This document shows positions 39,084 to 47,685 of a DNA stretch of 64,000 nucleotides, piece by piece. Under the pieces are notes generated by a model. That model was given only the letters and a program-made list of their open reading frames with translations. It did no database searches and was not told the DNA's origin. Origin of the DNA: Gluconacetobacter johannae (GTDB taxonomy: Bacteria > Pseudomonadota > Alphaproteobacteria > Acetobacterales > Acetobacteraceae); the NCBI RefSeq assembly GCF_025994435.1, contig NZ_BAQK01000067.1:109996-173995 (forward strand), given 5' to 3'. The position numbers and the translations under genes are program-made. How positions within the stretch are numbered: the first letter of the stretch is position 1; the number at the start of each line of letters is the position of its first letter.

Positions 39084-41417
39084 ATGTTGTCACGCAATCT
39101 CGAACAGACGCTTCACCGGGCCCTGACCCTGGCCGGGGACCGCCGGCACGAATATGCGACGCTGGAACACCTTCTGCTGGCGCTGGTCGATGACAGCGAC
39201 GCGGTCACGGTCTTCCGCGCCTGCGGCGTCGATCTGGACAAGCTGCGGTCCGACCTGACCGAATTCCTGGACAAGGACCTCGCGGGGCTGGCGTCCGACC
39301 GGACGGTCGATCCCAAGCCCACGGCGGCGTTCCAGCGCGTGATCCAGCGCGCGGCGATCCATGTCCAGTCGACCGGCCGCGACGAAGTCACCGGCTCCAA
39401 CGTGCTGGTCGCCCTGTTCGCCGAGCGTGAGAGCCACGCCGTCTATTTCCTGCAGCTCCAGGACATGACGCGGCTGGACGCCGTCAATTTCATCTCGCAC
39501 GGCATCGCGAAGGCCCCCGACCGCTCGACGCGGCGCCCGGTGTCCGGCAGCGCGCCGGAAAGCCCGGAAGGCGAGCGCGAGGAACGCGGCAAGGGCAGCC
39601 AGAAGAACCAGGACGCGCTGACGGCCTATTGCACCAACCTCAACCGCAAGGCCGAGGACGGGAAGGTCGATCCGCTGATCGGCCGCGACTCGGAAATCGA
39701 GCGCACGATCCAGATCCTGTGCCGCCGCACCAAGAACAACCCGCTGTATGTCGGCGACCCCGGCGTGGGCAAGACCGCGATTGCCGAGGGGCTGGCCAAG
39801 CGCATCGTCGAAGGCGACGTGCCCGAAGTGCTGCTGAAATCCACGATCTATTCGCTGGACATGGGCGCGCTGCTGGCCGGCACCCGCTATCGCGGCGATT
39901 TCGAGGAACGGCTGAAGGCGGTCGTGACCGAGCTGGACAACAACCCGGGCAGCATCCTGTTCATCGACGAGATCCATACCGTGATCGGCGCCGGCGCCAC
40001 CTCGGGCGGGGCGATGGATGCCTCGAACCTGCTGAAGCCGGCGCTGGCGGCGGGCACGCTGCGCTGCATCGGCTCCACGACCTACAAGGAATACCGCCAG
40101 CATTTCGAGAAGGACCGCGCGCTGGTCCGGCGGTTCCAGAAGATCGACGTGGCCGAGCCGACGCTGGAAGACGCGGTCAAGATCCTGCGCGGCCTGAAGG
40201 GCAATTACGAACGCCACCACAAGGTGCGCTACACCGAGGAAGCCATTCGCGGCGCGGTGGAGCTGGCGGCCAAGTACATCCACGACCGCAAGCTGCCCGA
40301 CAAGGCGATCGACGTGATCGACGAGGTCGGGGCCTCTCGGATGCTGGTGCCCGAGAACCGGCGCCGCAAGACCGTGACCCTGAAGGATGTCGAGGACATC
40401 GTCGCCAAGATCGCCCGCATCCCGCCCAAGAGCGTGTCGTCCGACGACAAGGAGACGCTGCGGACGCTGGAGCGCGACCTGAAGGGCATGGTCTACGGCC
40501 AGAACCGGGCGATCGAAGCCCTGACGGCGGCCATCAAGCTGTCGCGTGCCGGGCTGCGCGATCCCGAGAAGCCGATCGGCAACTATCTGTTCTCCGGCCC
40601 GACCGGCGTCGGCAAGACCGAGGTCGCCAAGCAGCTGGCCAAGACGCTGGGGATCGAACTGGTCCGCTTCGACATGTCCGAATATATGGAGCGGCATTCG
40701 ATTTCCCGCCTGATCGGCGCGCCGCCGGGCTATGTCGGCTTCGATCAGGGTGGGCTGCTGACCGACGCCATCGACCAGCATCCGCATGCCGTCCTGCTGC
40801 TGGACGAGATCGAGAAGGCGCATCCCGACCTCTATAACGTCCTGCTGCAGGTCATGGACCATGGCCGCCTGACCGACCACAACGGCAAGACCGTGGATTT
40901 CCGCAACGTGGTGCTGATTATGACCACCAACGCGGGCGCCGCGGACCTGAACAAGGAAGCCATCGGCTTCGCCCGCGATTCCCGCGAGGGCGAGGACGAG
41001 GAGGCGATCAAGCGGATCTTCACGCCGGAATTCCGCAACCGCCTGGATGCGATCATTCCGTTCGCCAACCTGACGCCCGAGATCGTGGGCCGCGTGGTCG
41101 AGAAATTCGTCTTCCAGTTGGAAGCGCAGCTTGCCGACCGCAACGTCACGATCGAGATCTCGTCGGCCGCGAAGGAATGGTTGGCCGAGCGCGGATACGA
41201 CCGCCTCTATGGCGCACGGCCGCTGGGCCGCGTGATCCAGGAGCACATCAAGAAGCCGCTGGCCGAGGAATTGCTGTTCGGCCGGCTGGTCAAGGGTGGC
41301 GCGGTGAAGATCACGCTGAAGGACGGGGCGCTGGATTTCGAATATATCGAATCCAGCCCGGATGCCCCCGCCGAAGGCGACGAGGGCAGCGAGCGGGAAT
41401 CCGAAGCCGCGGGCTGA
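39084..41417 (+). CDS. clpA: ATP-dependent Clp protease ATP-binding subunit ClpA
   Basis: ClpA is the AAA+ unfoldase of ClpAP. The 777 aa protein has the two-repeat N-domain (MLSRNLEQTLHRALTLAGDR, EYATLEHLLLALVDD), AAA module 1 with Walker A GDPGVGKTAIAEGLA at about residue 223 and Walker B ILFIDEIHT, and AAA module 2 with GPTGVGKTEVAKQLA at about 503 and VLLLDEIEKAHPD. No ClpB-type middle domain is present, confirming ClpA rather than ClpB. AAGGAG lies nine bases before the ATG. A TATAGT hexamer at 39018-39023 in the AT-rich spacer after clpS could be a -10 element for independent expression. A strong terminator follows the gene. Confidence 0.98.
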   Translation: MLSRNLEQTLHRALTLAGDRRHEYATLEHLLLALVDDSDAVTVFRACGVDLDKLRSDLTEFLDKDLAGLASDRTVDPKPTAAFQRVIQRAAIHVQSTGRDEVTGSNVLVALFAERESHAVYFLQLQDMTRLDAVNFISHGIAKAPDRSTRRPVSGSAPESPEGEREERGKGSQKNQDALTAYCTNLNRKAEDGKVDPLIGRDSEIERTIQILCRRTKNNPLYVGDPGVGKTAIAEGLAKRIVEGDVPEVLLKSTIYSLDMGALLAGTRYRGDFEERLKAVVTELDNNPGSILFIDEIHTVIGAGATSGGAMDASNLLKPALAAGTLRCIGSTTYKEYRQHFEKDRALVRRFQKIDVAEPTLEDAVKILRGLKGNYERHHKVRYTEEAIRGAVELAAKYIHDRKLPDKAIDVIDEVGASRMLVPENRRRKTVTLKDVEDIVAKIARIPPKSVSSDDKETLRTLERDLKGMVYGQNRAIEALTAAIKLSRAGLRDPEKPIGNYLFSGPTGVGKTEVAKQLAKTLGIELVRFDMSEYMERHSISRLIGAPPGYVGFDQGGLLTDAIDQHPHAVLLLDEIEKAHPDLYNVLLQVMDHGRLTDHNGKTVDFRNVVLIMTTNAGAADLNKEAIGFARDSREGEDEEAIKRIFTPEFRNRLDAIIPFANLTPEIVGRVVEKFVFQLEAQLADRNVTIEISSAAKEWLAERGYDRLYGARPLGRVIQEHIKKPLAEELLFGRLVKGGAVKITLKDGALDFEYIESSPDAPAEGDEGSERESEAAG

Positions 41418-41435
41418 TCTGTCCCAATGAAGGAA

Positions 41436-41469
41436 GGGCCGCCCGGTGCATCACCGGGCGGCCCTTTTT
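41436..41469 (+). terminator. Rho-independent terminator of clpA
   Basis: A perfect 13-bp stem (41436-41448 with 41452-41464, loop CAT) is followed by TTTTT at 41465-41469, 18 bases after the clpA stop. Very strong intrinsic terminator. Confidence 0.95.
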
Positions 41470-41474
41470 CTTGT

Positions 41475-41504
41475 GGCCCTGGTGGGTTCGGACAAAGCCC
41501 GACC
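41475..41504. repeat. Dispersed intergenic hairpin repeat, inverted copy
   Basis: The reverse complement of this stretch matches 23303-23332 at 28 of 30 positions. It lies between the clpA terminator and the end of the DUF3465-like gene, again in a gene end-to-end gap. Confidence 0.75.
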
Positions 41505-41519
41505 TTTTGCCGCCCGGTA

Positions 41520-41984
41520 TTACTGGTACCGGCTGCCGTTGACGGCGACATATCCTTCCATGCCCCATTTGCGGCCGGTGCCGTGATGGGTCCAGTCGAT
41601 GCCCTGGCTGCGCGGATTGTCGTAATAGTACCGGCCGACGACGTCGGCCATGTCCCCCTTCGCGACCCAGGGCCAGCGCGGCGCCGCCATCCTGTCGAGG
41701 TCGGAGACGATGCGAATCGACACCCCCGCCCCGACATCGACGTAGAAATAGCCATGCCACCCGCTGCGGGTCCGTTTCGGGCGCGAGACCGCCAGCACGC
41801 GGCCGCAGACATGCACCGGCCGGTCGCCGCGCAGCGATCCGCTTTCGAACCCCTGCTGCACCGCCAGGAAATGCCGATTGTCGCAGGCCGGCCCGATCGC
41901 CTCCTGTGCGTGGGCCGGGGCCCCTGCCAGCAGTCCGCCAGTCAGGGCCAGCACCCCCACGATTCCGGCCATATATCGCATCAT
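41520..41984 (-). CDS. Exported DUF3465-like protein
   Basis: A 154 aa protein with a signal peptide (MMRYMAGIVGVLALTGGLLA, cleavage near AHAQ, residue 27). The mature part has a cysteine pair (Cys34 and Cys60), a HVCGRVLAVSRPKRTRSGWH segment, FYVDVGAGVSIRIVSD and a C-terminal IDWTHHGTGRKWGMEGYV then NGSRY. The WTHH...GW/Y...NGxRY ending is the hallmark of DUF3465 OB-fold-like periplasmic proteins of unknown function. Its start overlaps the PPK2 stop by four bases (ATGA), so the two are translationally coupled. The link between them is unexplained. Confidence 0.82.
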   Translation of the reverse strand: MMRYMAGIVGVLALTGGLLAGAPAHAQEAIGPACDNRHFLAVQQGFESGSLRGDRPVHVCGRVLAVSRPKRTRSGWHGYFYVDVGAGVSIRIVSDLDRMAAPRWPWVAKGDMADVVGRYYYDNPRSQGIDWTHHGTGRKWGMEGYVAVNGSRYQ

Positions 41985-42931
41985 GTCGTCCCTTTCCGGA
42001 TGTCGTCCGCCAGGTGCGGGTGGGCGCGATGCCCGGCCTTCGGCGCCTCGGCCTCCAGCTTCGCGCGGATGCCGTCCATCTGCGGGACGATGTCGGGCGC
42101 CGGATCGGGAATGGTCATGTCCAGCGATTCCAGAGCCTGGATGATGGTTTCCACCACCAGGATCCGCGCCAGCCATTTCCGGTCGGCGGGGATGACGATC
42201 CACGGCGCACAGGGGCGCGCCGTGTGCCTGATCGCGTCATGATAGGCGTGCTGGTACGCATCCCAATAGTCGCGCTCGCGCGCGTCGCCGGCCGAGAATT
42301 TCCAGTGCTTGTCGTCCTCGTCGATCCGCTGGAGAAAGCGTTTGCGCTGCTCCTCCTTCGAGACGTTGAGGAAGAATTTCAGCACCACGGTTCCCTGCCC
42401 CGACAGGTACTGTTCGAAATGCCGGATGTCGCGGTACCGTTCGTCCCAGATCGCGGACGTACGCAGCGCCGCCGGGATCTTCTGCCTGACCAGCAGTTCC
42501 GGATGCACCCGCGTCACCAGGACTTCCTCGTAATGGCTGCGGTTGAAGATGCCGATCCGTCCGCCGGAAGGCGCCGCCAGATGCACCCGCCACAGATAGT
42601 CGTGCGCCAGTTCCACCGGCCCCGGCTGCTTGAACGAGGTGACCGTCACGCCCTGGGGGTTCACCCCGGACATGACGTGCTTAATCATCCCGTCCTTGCC
42701 GCCGGCATCCATGGCCTGCAACGCGACCAGCAGCGACCATGTCCCGTTGGCGTACAGCAGGCCTTGCAGTTCGGCCAGGCGCTTGACCCCCTGGCGCAGC
42801 AGATGCTTGCCGTCCGCCTTGCTCATCCCCTCGATCGCGGTCCGCGCCGGGTGGTGGGCCGGGTCGAAATGTTCGCCGTTCTCGACCCGGCAATGGGCCA
42901 GCAGCGCCCGCAGGTCGGCGTGTGCCACCAT
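41981..42931 (-). CDS. ppk2: Polyphosphate kinase 2 family protein
   Basis: PPK2 enzymes transfer phosphate between polyphosphate and nucleotides (ADP/GDP, or AMP, according to class). The 316 aa protein has Walker A-like LQAMDAGGKDGMIKHVMSGV at about residue 72, the lid-associated RRSHYEE-type segment (here GIFNRSHYEEVLVTRVHPE), the Walker B-like LKFFLNVSKEEQRKRFLQR and the C-terminal WIVIPADRKWLARILVV. One-domain length fits class I or III. It overlaps the next gene by four bases and follows an SDR gene by six bases. The class and preferred nucleotide cannot be called without alignment. Confidence 0.92.
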   Translation of the reverse strand: MVAHADLRALLAHCRVENGEHFDPAHHPARTAIEGMSKADGKHLLRQGVKRLAELQGLLYANGTWSLLVALQAMDAGGKDGMIKHVMSGVNPQGVTVTSFKQPGPVELAHDYLWRVHLAAPSGGRIGIFNRSHYEEVLVTRVHPELLVRQKIPAALRTSAIWDERYRDIRHFEQYLSGQGTVVLKFFLNVSKEEQRKRFLQRIDEDDKHWKFSAGDARERDYWDAYQHAYHDAIRHTARPCAPWIVIPADRKWLARILVVETIIQALESLDMTIPDPAPDIVPQMDGIRAKLEAEAPKAGHRAHPHLADDIRKGTT

Positions 42932-42937
42932 GGGGTA

Positions 42938-43696
42938 TCAGTCCCCCAGGCCCTTCACGACCGCAAGGCCGGCCGATGCCTGACAGGTCGGCATCATCTC
43001 GATGCGGTTGATATTCACATGGGCGGGCAGGCCCAGGACCCACGACACGGTTTCGGCGATGTCCTCGGGCTGGATCGGATGCGTCCCTTCATAGACCGCC
43101 GCCGCCTTCGCATCGTCGCGCAGGCGCACGTTGCTGAATTCGCTGCCGCCGCACAGGCCGGGCTCCAGATTGGTGGCGCGCACGTGCGTGCCCAGCAGGT
43201 CGCAGCGCAGGTTCCGCATGAACTGCGACACGAACGCCTTGCTGGCGCCATACACGTTCGCCCCCAGATAGGGGTAGGTGCCCGCCGTGCTGCCGATGGA
43301 AATGACGTGGCCCCGGTTGCGCTCGACCATGCCCGGCAGCAGCGCGCGCGTGATTTCGACCAGGCCGGTCACGTTGGTGGCGATCATCCGCTGCCAGTCC
43401 TCGACCGAGGCCTGCTGCGCCTTGTCCAGGCCCAGCGCAAGGCCGGCATTGTTAATCAGGACATCGACCTGCCGCCAGCCGTCGGGCAGGCTGCCGGGCA
43501 GAGCCTCCACCGCGGCGGAATCGGTCATGTCCAGCACGAACGGCAGCAGGGCCGGCCCCAGCGCGGCCGCCAGTTCGTCCAGCCGGGCCTGCCGGCGGCC
43601 CGTCGCGATCACGCGGTAGCCGTCCCGCACCAGCCGTTCGGCGATCGCCTTGCCGAACCCGGCCGTTGCCCCCGTCACCAGTACCGTCGTCACCAT
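42938..43696 (-). CDS. YdfG-type NADP-dependent short-chain dehydrogenase
   Basis: A 252 aa SDR with TGATAGFGKAIAERLVRDGY (TGxxxGxG), INNAG, catalytic Ser in SIGSTAG and Y-GAS-K (NVYGASKAF). The LCGGSEFSNVRLRDD block matches YdfG, an NADP-dependent 3-hydroxy acid (serine/L-allo-threonine) dehydrogenase. The Arg after the GxxxGxG strand (ATGRRQARL) fits NADP. The start at 43696 matches the family; the frame is open upstream but without similarity. The C-terminus ends NINRIEMMPTCQASAGL, again YdfG-like. It heads a tight three-gene run SDR-ppk2-DUF3465. Confidence 0.92.
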   Translation of the reverse strand: MVTTVLVTGATAGFGKAIAERLVRDGYRVIATGRRQARLDELAAALGPALLPFVLDMTDSAAVEALPGSLPDGWRQVDVLINNAGLALGLDKAQQASVEDWQRMIATNVTGLVEITRALLPGMVERNRGHVISIGSTAGTYPYLGANVYGASKAFVSQFMRNLRCDLLGTHVRATNLEPGLCGGSEFSNVRLRDDAKAAAVYEGTHPIQPEDIAETVSWVLGLPAHVNINRIEMMPTCQASAGLAVVKGLGD

Positions 43697-43848
43697 CACG
43701 CTGCTCCTGCGTCCTGGTCCGCCCGCCGCATCGCCTGGCGCACGAAACCCGATTGTCCATGCCCGCATTAAAGCGCCAATCCCGGCAAGGTCGCAAATCG
43801 GGCACGCAATGGTTGCCAAACCCGGCGGTTCCGTTTCTATCTGAAGGG

Positions 43849-44433
43849 ATGTTCCCCTATCCCCCGACATCGGCCGATACCCTGACCGGATCCCTGCTGG
43901 TCGCCACCCCTGCCCTCGCGGACAGCCCCTTCGCGCGCAGCGTCGTCTATCTGTGCGCGCATGTCCCGGGACAGGGCGCCATGGGCCTGGTGGTCAATCG
44001 CCGACTGCCGCAGCCGGGGCTGGATGACGTATTCGAACAACTGGGCATCGCCCCGGTGCCGCCGCGCGGCCGGATCGATCTCTGCGTGGGCGGCCCGACG
44101 GACAGCAGCCGGGGCTTCGTCCTGCATTCGGCGGACTGGACCGGTGACGGCAGCCTGGCCGTGGATGACAGCACCATCCTGACCGCCAGCCTGGACGTGC
44201 TGAAGGACATCGCCGAGGGCGCCGGCCCCCGCCGCGCCCTGCTGGCGCTGGGCCATGTCAGTTGGCAGGACGACGAACTGGAAGAGCAAATCATCCACCA
44301 GAATGCGTGGCTGCCCGCTCCGGCCAGCGATGCGATCGTCTTCGGGAGCGATCACGCCGCCAAATGGCGGCAGGCGCTGGCCGCCATCCATCTGGACCCC
44401 ATGCGCCTGAGCATCGTCGCCGGGCACGCCTGA
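43849..44433 (+). CDS. YqgE/AlgH family protein
   Basis: A 194 aa protein of the UPF0301/AlgH family; the role is unknown despite wide conservation. Family blocks: LTGSLLVATPALADSPFARS, VVYLCAHVPGQGAMGLVVNR, the GGPTDSSRGFVLH motif, and ALLALGHVSWQDDELEEQI with the conserved G-x-W. The ATG at 43849 gives the usual N-terminus; the GAAGGG just before it is very close, so initiation may use an altered site. The gene is divergent from the SDR and convergent with the HAD hydrolase. Confidence 0.94.
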   Translation: MFPYPPTSADTLTGSLLVATPALADSPFARSVVYLCAHVPGQGAMGLVVNRRLPQPGLDDVFEQLGIAPVPPRGRIDLCVGGPTDSSRGFVLHSADWTGDGSLAVDDSTILTASLDVLKDIAEGAGPRRALLALGHVSWQDDELEEQIIHQNAWLPAPASDAIVFGSDHAAKWRQALAAIHLDPMRLSIVAGHA

Positions 44434-44454
44434 AGGCAAAGCCCCCGAACGGCG

Positions 44455-45309
44455 CTACGACCAGCGGAAACCGGGAACCGTCGCAACCGGCGTCAGGCCG
44501 GCGGCCCTGGCCTCGGCCCGCGCCAGGTCAGCGTCATCGCCGATCATTTCCTGATGGATGCCGCCCAGGACCCAGCAGCCATCCACCCCGGCCCCCCGCG
44601 CGCCGCGCATGTCGGTGGCCAGCGCGTCGCCCACGGCCAGGACCCGGCCGCGCGGCATGGCGAGCATGTCCAGCACCGGCCCGTAGACCTCGGGATACGG
44701 CTTGCCGATCCAGCGGACCTCGCCCCCCTTCTGTTCATACAGGCTGGCCAGCAGCCCGGCACAGATCAGGCGGCGGCCGCCCCGGATGACCTCCATGTCC
44801 GGGTTGGCGCAGATCATCTTCAACCCATGCGCGGCACACGCCGCCAGCACCAGCAGATAGGGCGCGGGATCGTTTTCGCCGCGCTCCTGGTCCGGGCCGG
44901 TATTGAGGATGAAATCCGCCGACGCCGGATCGGTCACCTGTTCCAGGTCCAGCCCCTCGAACAGGTTGAAATCCTTCGGCGCGCCGATATGGAACATGCG
45001 CCGGCCTAGCCCGGCGAACCAGGGATCGGTCCGGCCATGCAGCAGGCCGCGCGTATATTCGCCGCTGGTCATGATCCCGTCGTACAGGTCGTCCGCCACC
45101 CCCATGGCGCGCAGGCCCTCGCGCACCACGTCGACCCGGCGCGGCGCGTTGGACAGCAGCACCACCCGGCGCCCCATCCCGCGCAGCCGGGCAAGGCAGT
45201 CCGGCGCGCCCGGATAGGGGGCCACGCCATCGTGGACCACGCCCCACAGATCGACGATAAAGCCGTCGTAGCGCGCCGCCAGGGGGGCGAAATCGTCCAG
45301 CGTCTGCAT
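44455..45309 (-). CDS. HAD superfamily (subfamily IIA) hydrolase, TIGR01459 type
   Basis: A 284 aa phosphatase-like protein. The nucleophile motif is FIVDLWGVVHDGV (DxxGV-type; first Asp about residue 20), motif II is VVLLSNAPRR (Ser-Asn), motif III Lys is in GKPYPEVYG and motif IV is VLAVGDALATDMRGA (GDxxxTD). The IIA cap lies between motifs II and III. The TIGR01459 group is largely alphaproteobacterial with unknown substrates (sugar phosphates or nucleotides likely). The ATG at 45309 overlaps the pyrD stop (TGATG); a GTG three bases upstream is also possible. Probably cotranscribed with pyrD. Confidence 0.9.
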   Translation of the reverse strand: MQTLDDFAPLAARYDGFIVDLWGVVHDGVAPYPGAPDCLARLRGMGRRVVLLSNAPRRVDVVREGLRAMGVADDLYDGIMTSGEYTRGLLHGRTDPWFAGLGRRMFHIGAPKDFNLFEGLDLEQVTDPASADFILNTGPDQERGENDPAPYLLVLAACAAHGLKMICANPDMEVIRGGRRLICAGLLASLYEQKGGEVRWIGKPYPEVYGPVLDMLAMPRGRVLAVGDALATDMRGARGAGVDGCWVLGGIHQEMIGDDADLARAEARAAGLTPVATVPGFRWS

Positions 45310-46385
45310 CACCGTGCGGTTCCCTTCGCGTCGGCCAGCGTCTCGAACCCTTCGGCGTTCAGGGCCCGCACGGTCTCGCGCTTCAGGCGGCGCAGGATGG
45401 ACGGCCCTTCATAGGCGAAGGCGCTGTAGAGCTGGATCAGGTCGGCCCCCGCCCGGATGCGATCCACGATGTCGGCCCCGGTCTCGATGCCGCCGCAGGC
45501 CACCAGCGTCAGCCGACCCGAGGCCGCCCGCGCGACCTCGCGGAACACCTCCATCGCGCGGGCGCGCAGCGGGCGGCCGGACAGCCCGCCGGATTCCCCG
45601 GCATGGACGCTACGCAGATCGGCGGGGCGCGAGATGGTGGTGTTGGTCACCGTCAGCCCCTGCGCGCCGCCGGCGATCGCGGCCTCGACGATGGGGCCGA
45701 TCTCGTCCGGCGCCAGGTCCGGCGACAGCTTGACCAGCAGCGGCGGCCGGTCGGGATGCGCCTCGGCGATCGCCTGCAACAGGGTCTGGAGCCGCGCGGC
45801 GTTCTGCAGGTCGCGCAGGCCCGGCGTGTTGGGCGAGGACAGGTTGATGACGATATAATCGGCGTAGTGCTTCACCCGGCCGACCAGCAGCGGATAGTCG
45901 CGATCGGGGTCGGCGCCGACCTTGTTGATGCCCAGATTGGCCCCGACCGGCACCCGCGCGCCGGCATGACGGCCGGACGGCGCCACGCGATGCAGGCGCG
46001 CCATCCGCACCGCGAACCGGTCGATGCCCTGGTTGTTGAAGCCCATGCGGTTGATGATCGCCCGGTCTTCCTCCAGCCGGAACAGGCGGGGACGCGGGTT
46101 TCCGGCCTGCGAGCGCGGGGTGACAGTCCCGGCCTCGACGAAGCCGAAGCCCGCGCGGGCCAGCGGCCGCACCACCAGGGCGTTCTTGTCGAACCCGGCG
46201 GCGATCCCGATCGGGTTGGCGAAGCGCAGGCCCATGGCCCGCACCGCCAGCGCCGGGTCATCTCCTCCGGACCCATCCCCGCCGCCCAGGCCCAGCAGAA
46301 GGGCGTTCAGGGCGAGGCGATGCGCGTCCTCGGGATCGAGCCGCCGCACCAGCGGCATCATCATGCGCGACACAATATCCATCAT
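45309..46385 (-). CDS. pyrD: Dihydroorotate dehydrogenase (quinone), class 2
   Basis: PyrD oxidises dihydroorotate to orotate, passing electrons to ubiquinone at the inner membrane. The 358 aa protein has the class 2 N-terminal membrane-association helices (RRLDPEDAHRLALNALLLGL), FANPIGIAAGFDKNA, EAGTVTPRSQAGNPRPR, NRMGFNNQG, YIVINLSSPNTPGL and SGRPLRARAMEVFRE. The catalytic Ser of class 2 enzymes is in INLSSPNTPG. The start at 46385 (tandem ATGs) is chosen; further in-frame upstream codons lack similarity. Its stop overlaps the HAD gene. Confidence 0.96.
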   Translation of the reverse strand: MMDIVSRMMMPLVRRLDPEDAHRLALNALLLGLGGGDGSGGDDPALAVRAMGLRFANPIGIAAGFDKNALVVRPLARAGFGFVEAGTVTPRSQAGNPRPRLFRLEEDRAIINRMGFNNQGIDRFAVRMARLHRVAPSGRHAGARVPVGANLGINKVGADPDRDYPLLVGRVKHYADYIVINLSSPNTPGLRDLQNAARLQTLLQAIAEAHPDRPPLLVKLSPDLAPDEIGPIVEAAIAGGAQGLTVTNTTISRPADLRSVHAGESGGLSGRPLRARAMEVFREVARAASGRLTLVACGGIETGADIVDRIRAGADLIQLYSAFAYEGPSILRRLKRETVRALNAEGFETLADAKGTAR

Positions 46386-46446
46386 GGCGGGATTTTTGCC
46401 GTATATCCCCCGCCAAGGAAAGAGCCCCGCCCACAAACCCCGACGC

Positions 46447-47634
46447 TCAGGCCGGCTGGCTGCTGACGGGTACGGCCGCGTCGATCGGACAGCGGATCAG
46501 GTAGTAGGGCGGCGCCCGCAGGTCATGGCCGCCATTGAAGCCGGCCAGGCGGTTCCACTGCCCCAGGGTGCAATAGACATGCGGGCCGAAGACGAAGATG
46601 CCATCGGGCGACAGCACCCGCGGGTCGCGGACGATGGTGTCGAACGTGCCGTCCGTGTTGCGCCGGAAGATCGCGTCATGTTCGAAATTGGTGGTGTAGA
46701 TCCGGCCTTGCGGGTCGGTGGCCAGGCCGTCCGCCACGCCCTTTTCGCCCAGGTCGCGGACTGCCTGCGCCAGATCCTCATCGGTCTTCGTGAAATCGGC
46801 CAGGATCGCGGTCGGGATGCCGTACAGCCGCCGGCTGGTCAGCGGACAGTAATAGAGCAGCGCGCTGTCGGGGCTGAGGGTGACGCCGTCCGCTCCCCCG
46901 GACACGAAGGCGGGATGTTTCGGATCGAACGCCAGGGGCCGGCCTTCGACCACCGCCATGAATCCAGCCTCGACCTGCGTCGAGGGATGGTGGGCCAGCA
47001 CCCGGCGCTGCCGCCCGGTGGCGATATCGACCACGACCAGCGCGGGCGTGGACCCGAACGAGGAATCGGTCACGAACACCGTGCCCTGCGCCCCGTGCGT
47101 CAGATCGACCCGCAGGTCGTTCATATGGCTTTCGGGCCGCAGGGTCGGCGCGGTCAGGACGATGCTGGCGAAGATCCGGTCGGTCGCGGGGTCGATCCCC
47201 ACGATCTTCGCCGCCCCCGGTTGCAGCGGCAGTCCGGCCAGCTTGCCGTCGTCGATCATCCACAGCCGGCCCCGGCTGTCGGTCGTCATGCCATGGACCG
47301 ACACCAGCCGGTCGGCCGGCCGGCGGTCCGAGGGCAGGCTGGTCGCCGCGTCGGGGTAGGGATGCAGCGTCCCGTCCTTCAGCTCGGCCAGGGTCGCCCC
47401 CTTGTGATTGACGGCGTGGCGGGGAAAGCCCACGAACAGCCGCCCGCCCGGCGTCAGCGCCACGCCGGAGGGGCCGGGATCGTCGAATTCCGCCACGATC
47501 TCGAAGGCGCCCGCGGAATTGAACCCGTGATCGGTATTGGTGGCCAGCGTGGCCGGAGGGGCCGCCCGGGCCGCCCGTGTGGCGGCGGCCAGCACCAGCG
47601 GCGCCGCGACGCCCAGAACCGATCGACGTTTCAT
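46447..47634 (-). CDS. Exported royal-jelly-family (MRJP/yellow) beta-propeller protein
   Basis: A 395 aa periplasmic protein with a twin-Arg-containing signal peptide (MKRRSVLGVAAPLVLAAATR, cleavage near RAARA, residue 24). The rest is a repeat of propeller blades, visible as GVALTPGGRLFVGFPRH, HGMTTDSRGRLWMIDDG, GVTLSPDSALLYYCPLTSRR, GLATDPQGRIYTTNFEHDA and GIFVFGPHVYCTLGQWNRL. The MNDLRVDL and YYCPLTSRRLY stretches are characteristic of bacterial royal-jelly/yellow proteins, distant relatives of SMP-30/gluconolactonase propellers. It is the last gene of the dehydrogenase supercluster, 51 bases after the cytochrome gene. A lactonase or isomerase acting on oxidised sugars is plausible but unproven. 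Confidence 0.88.
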   Translation of the reverse strand: MKRRSVLGVAAPLVLAAATRAARAAPPATLATNTDHGFNSAGAFEIVAEFDDPGPSGVALTPGGRLFVGFPRHAVNHKGATLAELKDGTLHPYPDAATSLPSDRRPADRLVSVHGMTTDSRGRLWMIDDGKLAGLPLQPGAAKIVGIDPATDRIFASIVLTAPTLRPESHMNDLRVDLTHGAQGTVFVTDSSFGSTPALVVVDIATGRQRRVLAHHPSTQVEAGFMAVVEGRPLAFDPKHPAFVSGGADGVTLSPDSALLYYCPLTSRRLYGIPTAILADFTKTDEDLAQAVRDLGEKGVADGLATDPQGRIYTTNFEHDAIFRRNTDGTFDTIVRDPRVLSPDGIFVFGPHVYCTLGQWNRLAGFNGGHDLRAPPYYLIRCPIDAAVPVSSQPA

Positions 47635-47685
47635 TCCGCTTCCATCCTTCCTTCCTGCGGGGACGGGGCGTCCCTGCCCCCGCGA

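Noticed and set aside
39090..41246. Antisense open frame of 718 codons over clpA
   Set aside because: Shadow of a strongly conserved clpA; no ribosome binding site or domain.
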